The position numbers were made by a program, and so were the translations under genes. A stretch of 64,000 bases of DNA from Rhizobium etli 8C-3 (lineage in GTDB: Bacteria; Pseudomonadota; Alphaproteobacteria; Rhizobiales; Rhizobiaceae), in NCBI RefSeq assembly GCF_001908375.1, contig NZ_CP017241.1, forward strand, positions 2,483,001 to 2,547,000, read 5' to 3'. Below, one piece after another: positions 25,701-34,449 of this stretch; the first letter of the stretch is position 1, and each line of letters opens with the position of its first letter. The notes under the pieces were generated by a model that was given only the letters and a program-made list of their open reading frames with translations, had not been told where the DNA came from and did not search any database.

Positions 25701-27113
25701 TCAGACAAGATGAAAAATCTTGCCCGGATTGAAGATATTGTCAGGATCGAGCGCCTGCTTGACCTGCCGCATGAGATCGACGGCACCGCCGAGTTCCTGT
25801 TCGAGAAACCTCATCTTTCCCTGTCCTATCCCATGCTCCCCGGTGCATGTCCCATCCATCGCAAGAGCCCGCTGGTTAAGCCGTACGACGAAATTCTCCG
25901 CAACCGCAATACCTTCCGCCGTCTTGTCGTCGAACAGGAGAAGCACGTGGAAATTGCCATCTCCCGCATGGCCGACAATCGGCGCCAGCAGACCATGTTC
26001 CTGGATATCGGCCTGCGTCTCGGCAACACAATCCGCAAGCCGTGATATCGGAACACAAACATCGGTCGAAAGTGCGGCAAGCCCGGGCGCCAGCGCCCGG
26101 CAGGCCCAATAAGCATCATGTCGTGCCTTCCACAGCTTGTTGCGTTCCTCGGCGTTTGCCGTCCACAGGAAATCGCCCCCGCCGCATTCGGCCGCTATCT
26201 CGGCAAACTGCGCCGATTGAAGCTCGACGGTCTCGTCGCTTCCGTGGAATTCCAGGAAGAGCGTCGGGCGCTCGGCGTAGCTCAGACCCGAATAGGCGTT
26301 GCATGCCCGCATCTGCACGTCATCGAGCAATTCTATGCGTGCGACAGGAATGCCCATCTGGATTGTCATGATGACCGCGTCGCAGGCGGCCTTGATCGTT
26401 GGAAAGGAGCAGGCCCCGCCCGCGATCTTCTGGGGAATTCCCTGCAGCCGCAGCGTCACCGAAGTCAACATCCCCAGCGTGCCTTCGGCGCCGACGAAAA
26501 GGCGCGTCAGGTCGTAGCCTGCCGAGGATTTGCGCGCTCGGCGAGCGGTGCGGATTTCCTTGCCATTGGCCGTCACGGCCGTGACCGAGAGCACATTGTC
26601 CTTCATCGTGCCATAGCGCACGGCGTTGGTTCCGGACGCTCGCGTCGAAGCCATGCCGCCGATCGAGGCATTCGCGCCGGGGTCGATGGGGAAAAACAGG
26701 CCGGTATCGCGCAGATAAACGTTCAGTTCCTCGCGTGTGATGCCCGGCTCGACGGTACAATCGAGGTCTTCGGCATTCACTTCGAGAACTCGGTTCATGC
26801 GGCTGAAATCGATCGAAATCCCGCCGTTGGGGGCATTCACCTGCCCCTCCAGCGAGGAACCGGTGCCAAAGCCGATCACCGGCACCTTGTATTCGCCACA
26901 GACCTTGACGGCGGTCTTTACGTCATCGGCCATCTCGGCAAACAGTACGCCATCGGGCAGCTGCGCCGGTATGTAGGTGGTCGTATGCGCATGTTGGGCG
27001 CGGAAGGATTGGCCGGTCTGGAAGCGCTCGCCGAAGCGCTGTTTCAAGATGCCGACGACGGCAAAAATGCCCTCCTCGTTGCGTTTTCCAGCCTTTGCGT
27101 CGCTGAGCGCCAT
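25701..27113 (-). CDS. FAD-binding oxidase, D-lactate dehydrogenase / glycolate oxidase (GlcD) family
   Basis: 470 residues from the ATG at 27113. The PCMH-type FAD domain shows VPVIGFGTGSSLEGQVNAPNGGISIDFSRMNRVLEVN, DLDCTVEPGIT and GLFFPIDPGANASIGGMASTRASGTNAVRYGTMKDNV; the C-terminal FAD-oxidase domain ends with PIVGHAGDGNFHVLLLFD and GEHGIGQGKM...DPDNIFNPGKIF. This matches cytochrome-linked D-lactate dehydrogenases. The frame upstream to 27416 is not supported. It lies downstream of the aldo/keto reductase on the same strand, 92 bases away. Confidence 0.9.
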   Translation of the reverse strand: MALSDAKAGKRNEEGIFAVVGILKQRFGERFQTGQSFRAQHAHTTTYIPAQLPDGVLFAEMADDVKTAVKVCGEYKVPVIGFGTGSSLEGQVNAPNGGISIDFSRMNRVLEVNAEDLDCTVEPGITREELNVYLRDTGLFFPIDPGANASIGGMASTRASGTNAVRYGTMKDNVLSVTAVTANGKEIRTARRARKSSAGYDLTRLFVGAEGTLGMLTSVTLRLQGIPQKIAGGACSFPTIKAACDAVIMTIQMGIPVARIELLDDVQMRACNAYSGLSYAERPTLFLEFHGSDETVELQSAQFAEIAAECGGGDFLWTANAEERNKLWKARHDAYWACRALAPGLAALSTDVCVPISRLADCVAETQADIQEHGLLAPIVGHAGDGNFHVLLLFDDKTAEGIAVAENFVVRLNQRALAMDGTCTGEHGIGQGKMRFLEQELGGAVDLMRQVKQALDPDNIFNPGKIFHLV

Positions 27114-27205
27114 CCTGTTGATCTCCCATACTATCTGCCGTCCACGGGCAGGTTGATATGGGCCAACGGATGGCACCTGTCCAGTCAAGAGTCGCGCGAG
27201 ATGGT

Positions 27206-28240
27206 TCAAACGAGCGGTGGATTGAGCCGAGCGAAGCCTTCCTGCCTCCTGTACGGGAAATACGGATATGGTGCCGGCACCGCGCTGACCTTTTCGAGCC
27301 TTTCGACCTGCTCCTTCGTCAGCGACCAGCCAACGGCGCCGAGATTCTGGCGCAGTTGCTCCTCGTTGCGCGCCCCGATGATGACACTTGCCACGGTTGG
27401 CCGCGAGGTCAGCCAATTGATGGCGATTTGCGGTACCGTCTTGCCCGTCTCCGCGGCAATCTCATCGAGAACGTCGACGATGTCGAACAGCATTTCGTCA
27501 TCGACCGGCGGGCCGTATTGCGCCGTCTGGTGCAGCCGGCTACCTTCCGGTAGCGGCTGGCCGCGGCGGACACGGCCGGTCAGCCTACCCCAGGCAAGAG
27601 GGCTCCACACCAGCGCACCCACGCCCTGATCGGCAGCGAGCGGCATCAGCTCCCATTCGTAGTCGCGCCCAGCCAGGGAATAATAGACCTGATGGGCTAC
27701 GTAGCGCGCATAGCCATGCTGTTGCGAGACGGCGAGTGATTTCATCAGCTCCCAGCCGGCGAAGTTCGACGCCCCGATATAGCGGAGCTTGCCGGCAGCA
27801 ACGAGACGATCGAGCGTCGAAAGCATCTCCTCGACCGGCGTGGAGGCGTCAAAGGCATGCAGTTGCAGCAAATCGATATAGTCTGTGCCGAGGCGGCGAA
27901 GCGCGTCATCGACGGATTTGATCAGCCGCAAGCGCGAGGTTCCCCAATCTGCCGGCCCCTCGCCCATCGGCAAGGCGGTCTTCGTGGAAATGAGCACGCC
28001 GTCGCGCTTGCCGCCGATCGCCTGCCCCAGAACCTCCTCCGATGCGCCAGCCGAATAGACGTCGGCGGTATCGAAGAGATTGACGCCTGCCTCGAGGCAG
28101 ATATCGACAAGACGCCGCGCCTGCGCCGAGTCGGTATTGCCCCATGCGCCAAACAACGGGCCGCTGCCGCCGAAGGTGCCTGCGCCGAAACTCAAGATCG
28201 GCACCCTTACGCCGGATGCACCGAGATTTCTGTATTCCAT
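27206..28240 (-). CDS. Aldo/keto reductase (YajO/YhdN-like, NADP-dependent)
   Basis: 344 residues from the ATG at 28240 with AGGAGA six bases upstream. MEYRNLGASGVRVPILSFGAGTFGG opens the protein; catalytic residues are the Asp and Tyr of NLFDTADVYSAG, Lys of LISTKTALP and His of LLQLHAFD. The C-terminal NADP part is SVIIGARNEEQL. It differs from the first aldo/keto reductase in belonging to the longer AKR branch. It is divergent from a LysR regulator that probably controls it. Confidence 0.92.
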   Translation of the reverse strand: MEYRNLGASGVRVPILSFGAGTFGGSGPLFGAWGNTDSAQARRLVDICLEAGVNLFDTADVYSAGASEEVLGQAIGGKRDGVLISTKTALPMGEGPADWGTSRLRLIKSVDDALRRLGTDYIDLLQLHAFDASTPVEEMLSTLDRLVAAGKLRYIGASNFAGWELMKSLAVSQQHGYARYVAHQVYYSLAGRDYEWELMPLAADQGVGALVWSPLAWGRLTGRVRRGQPLPEGSRLHQTAQYGPPVDDEMLFDIVDVLDEIAAETGKTVPQIAINWLTSRPTVASVIIGARNEEQLRQNLGAVGWSLTKEQVERLEKVSAVPAPYPYFPYRRQEGFARLNPPLV

Positions 28241-28333
28241 GGACTGTCTCCTGTTGTCCTCAGGAGAGATAGACACTCGCTGAGGCGCGTTATAGATTGC
28301 CAGCGAGAAAGTCATTTGTGATTTGAATTCATC

Positions 28334-29236
28334 ATGAGCCGTCAGGACATCAATCGCTCCGGCGAAATGGACGTCTTCGTACGCGCCGTCGAACTCGGCG
28401 GCTTCACCGCTGCGGCAACCGCCTGCCGGATGACCCCGTCGGCCGTCAGCAAGCTTATCGCCCGCCTGGAAGCCCGGCTTGGGACACGTCTCATCAACCG
28501 CTCGACGCGGCGCCTGCAACTCACGCCGGAAGGTTGCGCATTCTACGAAAGAAGCGTCTCCATCCTTGCCGATATCGCCGAGGCCGAGCGCTATGCCTCA
28601 GCAGGCGAACAGGCAGCCGGGCGGATCCGTATCAATACCAGCGCGTCCTTCGGCAATCACGTGCTCGCCCCGCTCCTGCCCGCCTTCATGGCGCTTCATC
28701 CGGCCGTGACACTCGACATTTCCTATACGGACAAGATCGTCGATCTCATGGAGGAACGCGCCGACGTCGCAATCCGCGCCGGACCGCTGAAGAATTCCAG
28801 TCTGATCGCCCGCAAGCTTGGTGCGGCCCGTAAATTCATCGTCGCCTCGCCGGACTACATTTTGCGCAACGGTCAACCAGTGTCGATCGAAGATCTCCGA
28901 CAGCACTGCCGCATTGGCTTTTCCTATTCCCGCGCCATCGGCGGCTGGCCGCTCCTTGATCAAGATGACACGGTGCTTGTTCCCGTGACGCCGGGCATTC
29001 AGGTCGGCGACGGCGAAGGGATGCGCCACCTGGCACTTTGCGGCGCCGGCCTTGCGCGCCTTGCCGCCTTCACCGTCCGCGCCGATATCGTCGCAGGTCG
29101 ACTGGTATCTGTCCTTGAAGACCTGAACCCCGGCGACCTCGAGGAATTCTACGCCGTCTACATCGGCCACGGCGGTCCGCTGCCAGCCCGCGTCCGCACA
29201 CTGCTTGATTTTCTTGCAGCCAACGTTCGTCTTTAG
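28334..29236 (+). CDS. LysR-family transcriptional regulator
   Basis: 300 residues. The N-terminal winged helix is FVRAVELGGFTAAATACRMTPSAVSKLIARLEARLGTRLINRSTRRLQLTPEG (about residues 15-67); the substrate-binding domain follows (GRIRINTSASFGNHVLAPLLPAF). Its 93-base gap to the divergent aldo/keto reductase is the likely operator region. The effector is unknown. Confidence 0.92.
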   Translation: MSRQDINRSGEMDVFVRAVELGGFTAAATACRMTPSAVSKLIARLEARLGTRLINRSTRRLQLTPEGCAFYERSVSILADIAEAERYASAGEQAAGRIRINTSASFGNHVLAPLLPAFMALHPAVTLDISYTDKIVDLMEERADVAIRAGPLKNSSLIARKLGAARKFIVASPDYILRNGQPVSIEDLRQHCRIGFSYSRAIGGWPLLDQDDTVLVPVTPGIQVGDGEGMRHLALCGAGLARLAAFTVRADIVAGRLVSVLEDLNPGDLEEFYAVYIGHGGPLPARVRTLLDFLAANVRL

Positions 29237-29451
29237 AAGAAGTCTTGCGCTTGTCGCAACGCTGCTATTCGGCTCGCGCACCCCAGGCGGAATTTTCCCA
29301 TGGAGACCATATTTCGCAATTGCGGCCGGCTTAACCTGCCCATATACCGGGAATTATTTTTTCGGCTGCTCCGGCCGATCCTCATGTTGCTGCCGATGAA
29401 TTTCCATGCCGTTCACCGCGGCCCATCGGTCGGAAAAAAGACAGGCGTTCC

Positions 29452-30543
29452 ATGCCTTTTAAGGCCGCAAGCAGAGCCATACGAGAAGCCAGCCTGCCGA
29501 GATGGGTTCTGCTGCTTAGCTTCTCTACCGTTCTCGTTATCGTTCTTGAATGTCTTGCCCTTCCGGCATCGCTGCTCGTCGGGCCGATGATCGCGGCAAT
29601 CTTTCTCGCCTTGGTGATCGGCAAGGGAAAGATGCGCGTCCCTTGCTTGCCCTTGCAATTCGGGCAGGCACTGGTGGGCCTGATGATGGCACGCGCCATC
29701 ACCCCTGACATTCTCGCCACGATGGCCAATGATGCGCCGCTCTTCATGCTGGTCATCGTCTCGGTGATCGCCATCGCAGGCGTGCTCGGCTATTTCCTGA
29801 CCCGGCTGCAGGTGCTGCCCGGCACCACCGCCGTCTGGGGCTCCTCTCCGGGCGGTGCCTCGGCGATGGTCATCATGTCGGAGGCTTATGGCGCCGACGC
29901 CCGCCTAGTCGCCTTCATGCAGTACCTGCGCGTTGTCTTCGTCTGCGTTGCAGCTTCCTGCGTCTCGCGCCTCTGGGTCGCCCCCGACGGCGAGCTGCCG
30001 CCGATCATTCTCTTCCCGCCGATCGACTGGCCGGCATTTGCCGCGACCGTGCTGCTTGCCTGCTGTTGCGTCTATGTCGCCTTCCGTTTCCGCGTCCAGG
30101 GCGGCACTATCATCCTGCCGCTTCTCGCCGGCTCCCTGTTGCAGGGTTTCGACGTCCTGACGATCGAGCTGCCGATGTGGCTGCTCGCGATGAGCTATGC
30201 CCTGATCGGCTGGAGCATCGGACTGCGCTTCACCCGTTCAATCCTGAAGCATGCCGCCCGTGCTCTGCCGCGCGTTTGCGCCTCAATCCTGCTTTTGATG
30301 TCGACCTGCGGGCTGATGGCAGTGGCACTTCACAAGTTCGCGGGCATCGATCCGCTGACGGCATATCTGGCGACCAGCCCTGGCGGTGCGGATTCGGTTG
30401 CCATCATCGCCGCCTCCAGCGACGTCGACCTGCCGTTCGTCATGGCGATGCAGGTGGGCCGGTTTGTGGTGATCCTGTTTACCGGGCCTATGCTTGCGCG
30501 TTTCATCGCGCGAAGGAGCGGCCTGGTTGAGAACCCCGCCTGA
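29452..30543 (+). CDS. AbrB-type integral membrane protein (putative transporter)
   Basis: 363 residues, about ten hydrophobic helices in two repeats. Both repeats carry the family motif: GTTAVWGSSPGGASAMVIMSEAYGAD in the first half and TAYLATSPGGADSVAIIAAS in the second. The family is annotated as AbrB or putative ammonia monooxygenase, names that reflect old misannotation; transport is likely, the substrate unknown. Its 3' end overlaps the convergent AraC gene by 41 bases. Confidence 0.85.
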   Translation: MPFKAASRAIREASLPRWVLLLSFSTVLVIVLECLALPASLLVGPMIAAIFLALVIGKGKMRVPCLPLQFGQALVGLMMARAITPDILATMANDAPLFMLVIVSVIAIAGVLGYFLTRLQVLPGTTAVWGSSPGGASAMVIMSEAYGADARLVAFMQYLRVVFVCVAASCVSRLWVAPDGELPPIILFPPIDWPAFAATVLLACCCVYVAFRFRVQGGTIILPLLAGSLLQGFDVLTIELPMWLLAMSYALIGWSIGLRFTRSILKHAARALPRVCASILLLMSTCGLMAVALHKFAGIDPLTAYLATSPGGADSVAIIAASSDVDLPFVMAMQVGRFVVILFTGPMLARFIARRSGLVENPA

Positions 30544-31390
30544 GCGCAGCCCACTGGCCGGGCGTCATGCCATAGGCTTTCTTGAAATGGCGGTTCAGGT
30601 GGCTCTGATCCGCAAACCCGGTGGCAAAGGCGACGTCCGACAGCTCGCTGCCCTCGCCGATCATCGCGCGCGCCTGCTGCAGCCGCCGCATCAGAAGATA
30701 GCGATGCGGACTGGTCGCGAACGCCGCCCGAAAATGCCGCGACAATGTAAAGCGGTCGAGACCTGTTACGGATTCAAGCTCGCCAGAGCGCACCGTTCGC
30801 GTCGCATGTGCGTCAAGGTAGTCGCGGGCGCAGCGGGCCTGGTGCCAGGCAATATTGGCGGGCAGCCTGCGCAATGCCTTCGTATGCCTTACGAGCCCCT
30901 GCGCCATGCGCATCAGGAAATCGTCGACGAAAAGCTCGTCGAGCTCTCCTTCGAGATCCGTCAGCGCGCCAAGCAGGACATCGGCAAGAACCGCATCGCT
31001 GATAACAGGCTGGTCGACAAAAGGCAGTCCGAGTTTCTCGGCTTCCAGGCATTCGAAAAGCAGCGAGGGCTCCAGGTAGAGAATGCGGTACTGCAGCCCG
31101 TCATCCGTGCCCGCCCCCCCGTCATGCACCTCGTCTGGATGCAGCACGATCACCTGACCGGGCATGCTGAAGCGCCTTTCGCCGCGATACGAGAAGGTCT
31201 GCACGCCCTTCAGCGTCACACCGAGCCCATAGGTGTCGTGCCGGTGCGGCTCGAAGGCGTTTCCGCTGAATTTTGCCTCGATACGCTCGATCCCGGGAAA
31301 GGCAGGCGCTGCCACAATGCCCTCGCCGCCCTGCGGCATGCACAAACGTTCAAGACCTTCGAAAACCTGGGGCGTTAAATCCTGGCTCAA
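30503..31390 (-). CDS. AraC-family transcriptional regulator
   Basis: About 295 residues. The N-terminal cupin-like domain has EAKFSGNAFEPHRHDTYGLGVTLKGVQTFSYRG and PGQVIVLHPDEVHDG; the C-terminal double HTH spans SGELESVTGLDRFTLSRHFRAAFATSPHRYLLMRRLQQARAMI to DVAFATGFADQSHLNRHFKKAYGMTPGQW. The start is uncertain: a TTG at 31390 has GAGG five bases upstream; an ATG at 31339 would shorten it by 17 residues. It is divergent from the DUF2000 gene with about 30 bases between. Confidence 0.9.
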   Translation of the reverse strand: MSQDLTPQVFEGLERLCMPQGGEGIVAAPAFPGIERIEAKFSGNAFEPHRHDTYGLGVTLKGVQTFSYRGERRFSMPGQVIVLHPDEVHDGGAGTDDGLQYRILYLEPSLLFECLEAEKLGLPFVDQPVISDAVLADVLLGALTDLEGELDELFVDDFLMRMAQGLVRHTKALRRLPANIAWHQARCARDYLDAHATRTVRSGELESVTGLDRFTLSRHFRAAFATSPHRYLLMRRLQQARAMIGEGSELSDVAFATGFADQSHLNRHFKKAYGMTPGQWAALRRGSQPGRSFAR

Positions 31391-31422
31391 CGCGACCTCG
31401 AAACCGCATGAAAGAGACTGGA

Positions 31423-31830
31423 ATGTTTGATACCAAAATTGCGATCGTTCTGCGAAACAATCTTGCGTCATGGCAGAAGCTGAATGTAACCGCCTTTTTG
31501 ATGAGCGGCATCGCCGGGCAAAATCCGACGATCATCGGCGAGGCCTACAGGGACCGCGCCGGCAACACCTACAATGCCATGTCAATCCAGCCGATCATCG
31601 TGCTATCGGCCGATGAGGCGACGATTTCAGCGATACATCGCCGCGTGCTGGAGCGCGAGATTTTATCCTCGCTGTTCATCGAGGAGATGTTTGCGACCGG
31701 CCATGACGCAGCCAATCGCGCCGTCTTTGCCGAATACGCGCCGGAAGATGCCAAGGTCGTCGGCGTTGCTCTGCGCGCCGGCAAGAAGACCGTCGACAAA
31801 ATCACCAAGGGCGCGACGATGCATGCCTGA
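31423..31830 (+). CDS. DUF2000 family protein
   Basis: 135 residues beginning MFDTKIAIVLRNNLASWQKLNVTAFLMSGIAG, then SIQPIIVLSADEATISAIHRRVLER, the DUF2000 (peptidyl-tRNA hydrolase-like fold) pattern. ATG 31423 has AGAG at suitable spacing; an in-frame ATG at 31408 adds five residues. It is divergent from the AraC regulator, which in other genomes often sits next to such genes, so it may be its target. The enzymatic role is unknown. Confidence 0.82.
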   Translation: MFDTKIAIVLRNNLASWQKLNVTAFLMSGIAGQNPTIIGEAYRDRAGNTYNAMSIQPIIVLSADEATISAIHRRVLEREILSSLFIEEMFATGHDAANRAVFAEYAPEDAKVVGVALRAGKKTVDKITKGATMHA

Positions 31831-32301
31831 TCGGTTAGGAGGTAGCCTCTAGCGGCAGAAGGCATGACCAAGAGTTCCCACTCCTCGTCAAGATCATCAA
31901 GCGGAACATTCGACAACAGCGGCAAAAGTGGGCCGATTTGCGGGGTCTCTTCGCTGCGTGAGCAGGCAGATGGCTGCGGAAAGGAACGACACGTCAAGCA
32001 AAGCAGACCGCATCAGGTTTGCTCCTTGCAGGTCCCCTCGCCTGAAGTAGGGCTTGGCAAGGTCGGAAGATGTGCTGTGAATGGCTCGGAAAATCTCGCG
32101 CGTTAGTCGACCTTTCGGATCGGATCCTATGGCATGGTGTGGCAGTCTTTGTGCTGACCACGGACGGAAGCATGATCCTGGCGGCGAGACAATCAGCGGA
32201 GAGACTTGACGATCAAGAGCCCATGCACAAGCACATCTGTCTAGAGAGGCAGCCGGCAGGTCTCCCAGGTTGCGGCACGCGCCATGCGCGGCGCACAAAT
32301 G
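31831..32301. other. About 470 bases without a recognisable gene
   Basis: Short open frames occur on both strands but none shows a convincing start, ribosome-binding site or recognisable domain. The stretch has a more even base mix than its neighbours and ends at the ompA-like terminator. It may hold decayed coding sequence; nothing specific is claimed. Confidence 0.5.
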
Positions 32302-32330
32302 AAAAACGGCCGGGGATGATCCGGCCGTTC
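32302..32330 (-). terminator. Rho-independent terminator after the OmpA-like lipoprotein gene
   Basis: On the minus strand AACGGCCGG, loop ATCATCC, CCGGCCGTT: nine perfect pairs followed by TTTTT. It lies 20 bases beyond the stop of the lipoprotein gene. Confidence 0.85.
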
Positions 32331-32349
32331 CTGATAAAAATGGCGCAGC

Positions 32350-33015
32350 TCAGCTCTGCGTGATCGGCGCGATCTGAATCTCGACACGGCGGTTCTGGGC
32401 GCGGCCAGCTTCCGTCGCGTTCGACGCGACCGGTTGCGACGGGCCAAAGCCGACGGCAGAGACGCGACGCTGGTCGATGCCCTGTGCGCCGAGGTAATCG
32501 GCAACCGAAAGGGCACGGCGCTGCGACAGATCCTGGTTATGCTGCAGGCTGCCGGTGGAATCCGTATGGCCGTTGACATCGATCAATGTGCGATTGAACT
32601 TCCTGAGCACGATCGCTACCGAATTCAGCGTGGAATAGAAGCCCGGTTTTACGGCGTCCTGGTCGATGTCGAAAGTGATGTTCGACGGCATGTTCAGGAT
32701 AATGTTGTCGCCGTTTCGCGTCACCGAAATCCCAGTGCCCTGGAGCTGGGCACGGAGTTCGGCTTCCTGCTGGTCCATATAGTTGCCAATTGCGCCGCCT
32801 GCGAGCGCGCCGAGGCCCGCGCCGATCAGCGCCGCATTGCGCGGCCCGTGCCCGCGTCCGCCAAGGGCGGCGCCGGCAAGCGCTCCGCCGACAGCTCCGA
32901 GCATCGCCCCGCCTGCGGTATTCGACATTTTCTGCTCGCCCGTATAGGGGTCGGTCGTGGTGCAGGCGGTCAGGTAGCTGGCGGCGATCGCCAGAAGTAC
33001 GAATTTCTTGATCAT
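32350..33015 (-). CDS. OmpA-family peptidoglycan-binding lipoprotein (YiaD-like)
   Basis: 221 residues. The signal peptide ends in a lipobox LTAC at about residues 15-18, so the mature protein is lipidated. A Gly/Ala-rich glycine-zipper segment (AGGAMLGAVGGALAGAALGG ... LIGAGLGALAGGAIGNYMD) follows, then the OmpA-like domain with NGHTDSTGSLQHNQDLSQRRALSVADYL and GRAQNRRVEIQI that grips peptidoglycan. It has its own downstream terminator and is probably monocistronic. Confidence 0.92.
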   Translation of the reverse strand: MIKKFVLLAIAASYLTACTTTDPYTGEQKMSNTAGGAMLGAVGGALAGAALGGRGHGPRNAALIGAGLGALAGGAIGNYMDQQEAELRAQLQGTGISVTRNGDNIILNMPSNITFDIDQDAVKPGFYSTLNSVAIVLRKFNRTLIDVNGHTDSTGSLQHNQDLSQRRALSVADYLGAQGIDQRRVSAVGFGPSQPVASNATEAGRAQNRRVEIQIAPITQS

Positions 33016-33212
33016 GGACAGAAAGCTCTCCGTTCGAAGCTGGCCCGAGCAAATATTATGGAATGCGGCAACAAGATGAACGCGTCCCCTCCGATAAAAC
33101 AAAATCGGTGGAATGGACACGTGCCGCTTGCACAAATCCCGAGGCTATCGCCAATTTGCCACAGCGGTCTCACCAGCTCGAGAATGAGCGAGACAAGCGG
33201 GCAAGCAGGTGG

Positions 33213-34211
33213 TTAGAAGTTCTGGAAGAGCTGCCTTACGGTGTCGTAGCTCGCGTTGGCGATCGAGAGCGCCTGCAGACCAAGCTGCCGCTGCGTCTGC
33301 AGTGCCGTGAGCTTGCTCGATTCCTCTTCCATATCGGCATCGACAAGACGTCCGATACCTGAGCTGTACGCGTCGGAAAGCGTTCTGGCGAACTCGTTCT
33401 GCAGCTCAATGCGTTTTTCAAGCGCACCAAAAGCCGAGCCCACGGTGGTCATCTGTCTGAGAATGCCGTCTACTACGCTTATCATCTCGTCGACCTGATC
33501 TTTTGTCGTCGAGGACAAAAGTCCGATCTCCACTTGTCCGGCGGTATTGCCCGCCTTGCTCAAGATCAAGACGTAATTCTGCGAAGCGCCCATTTCCGCC
33601 GCGAAATAGGATGATGTCAGTGCGCCGTATTCGCCGCTGCCGCCGGAACGGTCGTCGACGAGGTAGCGGGCATCCTTCGATGTGGTGACGCCCGTCGAGG
33701 GCAGGTCGATATGATAGGTCAGCGTGCCGACGGTGACGGTGCCGTCGGCATTGCGGATATAGGATGCCGGAATCTGCTTCGGCTCGGTGGGATTGTCTTC
33801 ATCGGTCAGGACGACCCAGTTGTCGCTGTTGAAGGCCGCCGCTTCGGCGACGGAGCGCAACTGCGCCTTCAGCTGCGTCAGCTCGTCATTGATCTTTTCC
33901 TTGTCGATGCCCTGTTCGGTCGCAGCGACAAGTTTCGCCTTGATTTCGGAAACCACGTCAACGGCGCTGGCAACGCCCGTATAGGCCGTGCCCATTGTGG
34001 CGGCCGCCATGCCCAGCGCATCCTGAATGGCAGCATGCGCCTTATTGTCGGAGCGGGCCGTCGTCGCCACCGACCAGTAGGCGGCGTTGTCGCGGGCCTG
34101 TTCGACGCGAAAACCGGACGAGACGCGGTTCTGCGTCCGCGTGAGGCTGTGGTTGATATCACGAAGCGTATGCAGCGCCGCATCGACAGACGTGCGTTGA
34201 AAAATACTCAC
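33213..34211 (-). CDS. Flagellin
   Basis: 332 residues. The N-terminal D0/D1 helices (MSIFQRTSVDAALHTLRDINHSLTRTQNRVSSGFRVEQARDNAAYWSVATTARSD) and C-terminal helices (LQNEFARTLSDAYSSGIGRLVDADMEEESSKLTALQTQRQLGLQALSIANASYDTVRQLFQNF) are those of rhizobial flagellins; the variable middle is short. A GTG start is preceded by GGAG. No other flagellar gene is in the window, so it is an orphan flagellin, probably a minor filament subunit such as those found away from the main cluster in Rhizobium. Confidence 0.9.
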   Translation of the reverse strand: MSIFQRTSVDAALHTLRDINHSLTRTQNRVSSGFRVEQARDNAAYWSVATTARSDNKAHAAIQDALGMAAATMGTAYTGVASAVDVVSEIKAKLVAATEQGIDKEKINDELTQLKAQLRSVAEAAAFNSDNWVVLTDEDNPTEPKQIPASYIRNADGTVTVGTLTYHIDLPSTGVTTSKDARYLVDDRSGGSGEYGALTSSYFAAEMGASQNYVLILSKAGNTAGQVEIGLLSSTTKDQVDEMISVVDGILRQMTTVGSAFGALEKRIELQNEFARTLSDAYSSGIGRLVDADMEEESSKLTALQTQRQLGLQALSIANASYDTVRQLFQNF

Positions 34212-34449
34212 GGGACAGGAACTCCGAACACAACAACATGCTACTTACAAACAGCGAACCGTGTCCGCGAAACGTCATGTTCGGGCGCTGAAGCCAGCGG
34301 GTGGGCAAACCTCCGAAAGACTGGAGAAATCTGCTCGGTTACAGGTAGATCATTGCGTTTTATGCTTAAGAAATATCTAACGTTCAGAACAAATTCACTT
34401 TGTTTTGCAACCGTTCATTGAACGCCGCGATCGGCGGGCGAAGTGAAAT

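Noticed and set aside
31569..32298. Open frames on the minus strand between DUF2000 and the lipoprotein gene
   Set aside because: No plausible start or recognisable domain, and part overlaps the DUF2000 gene; left as unexplained sequence.
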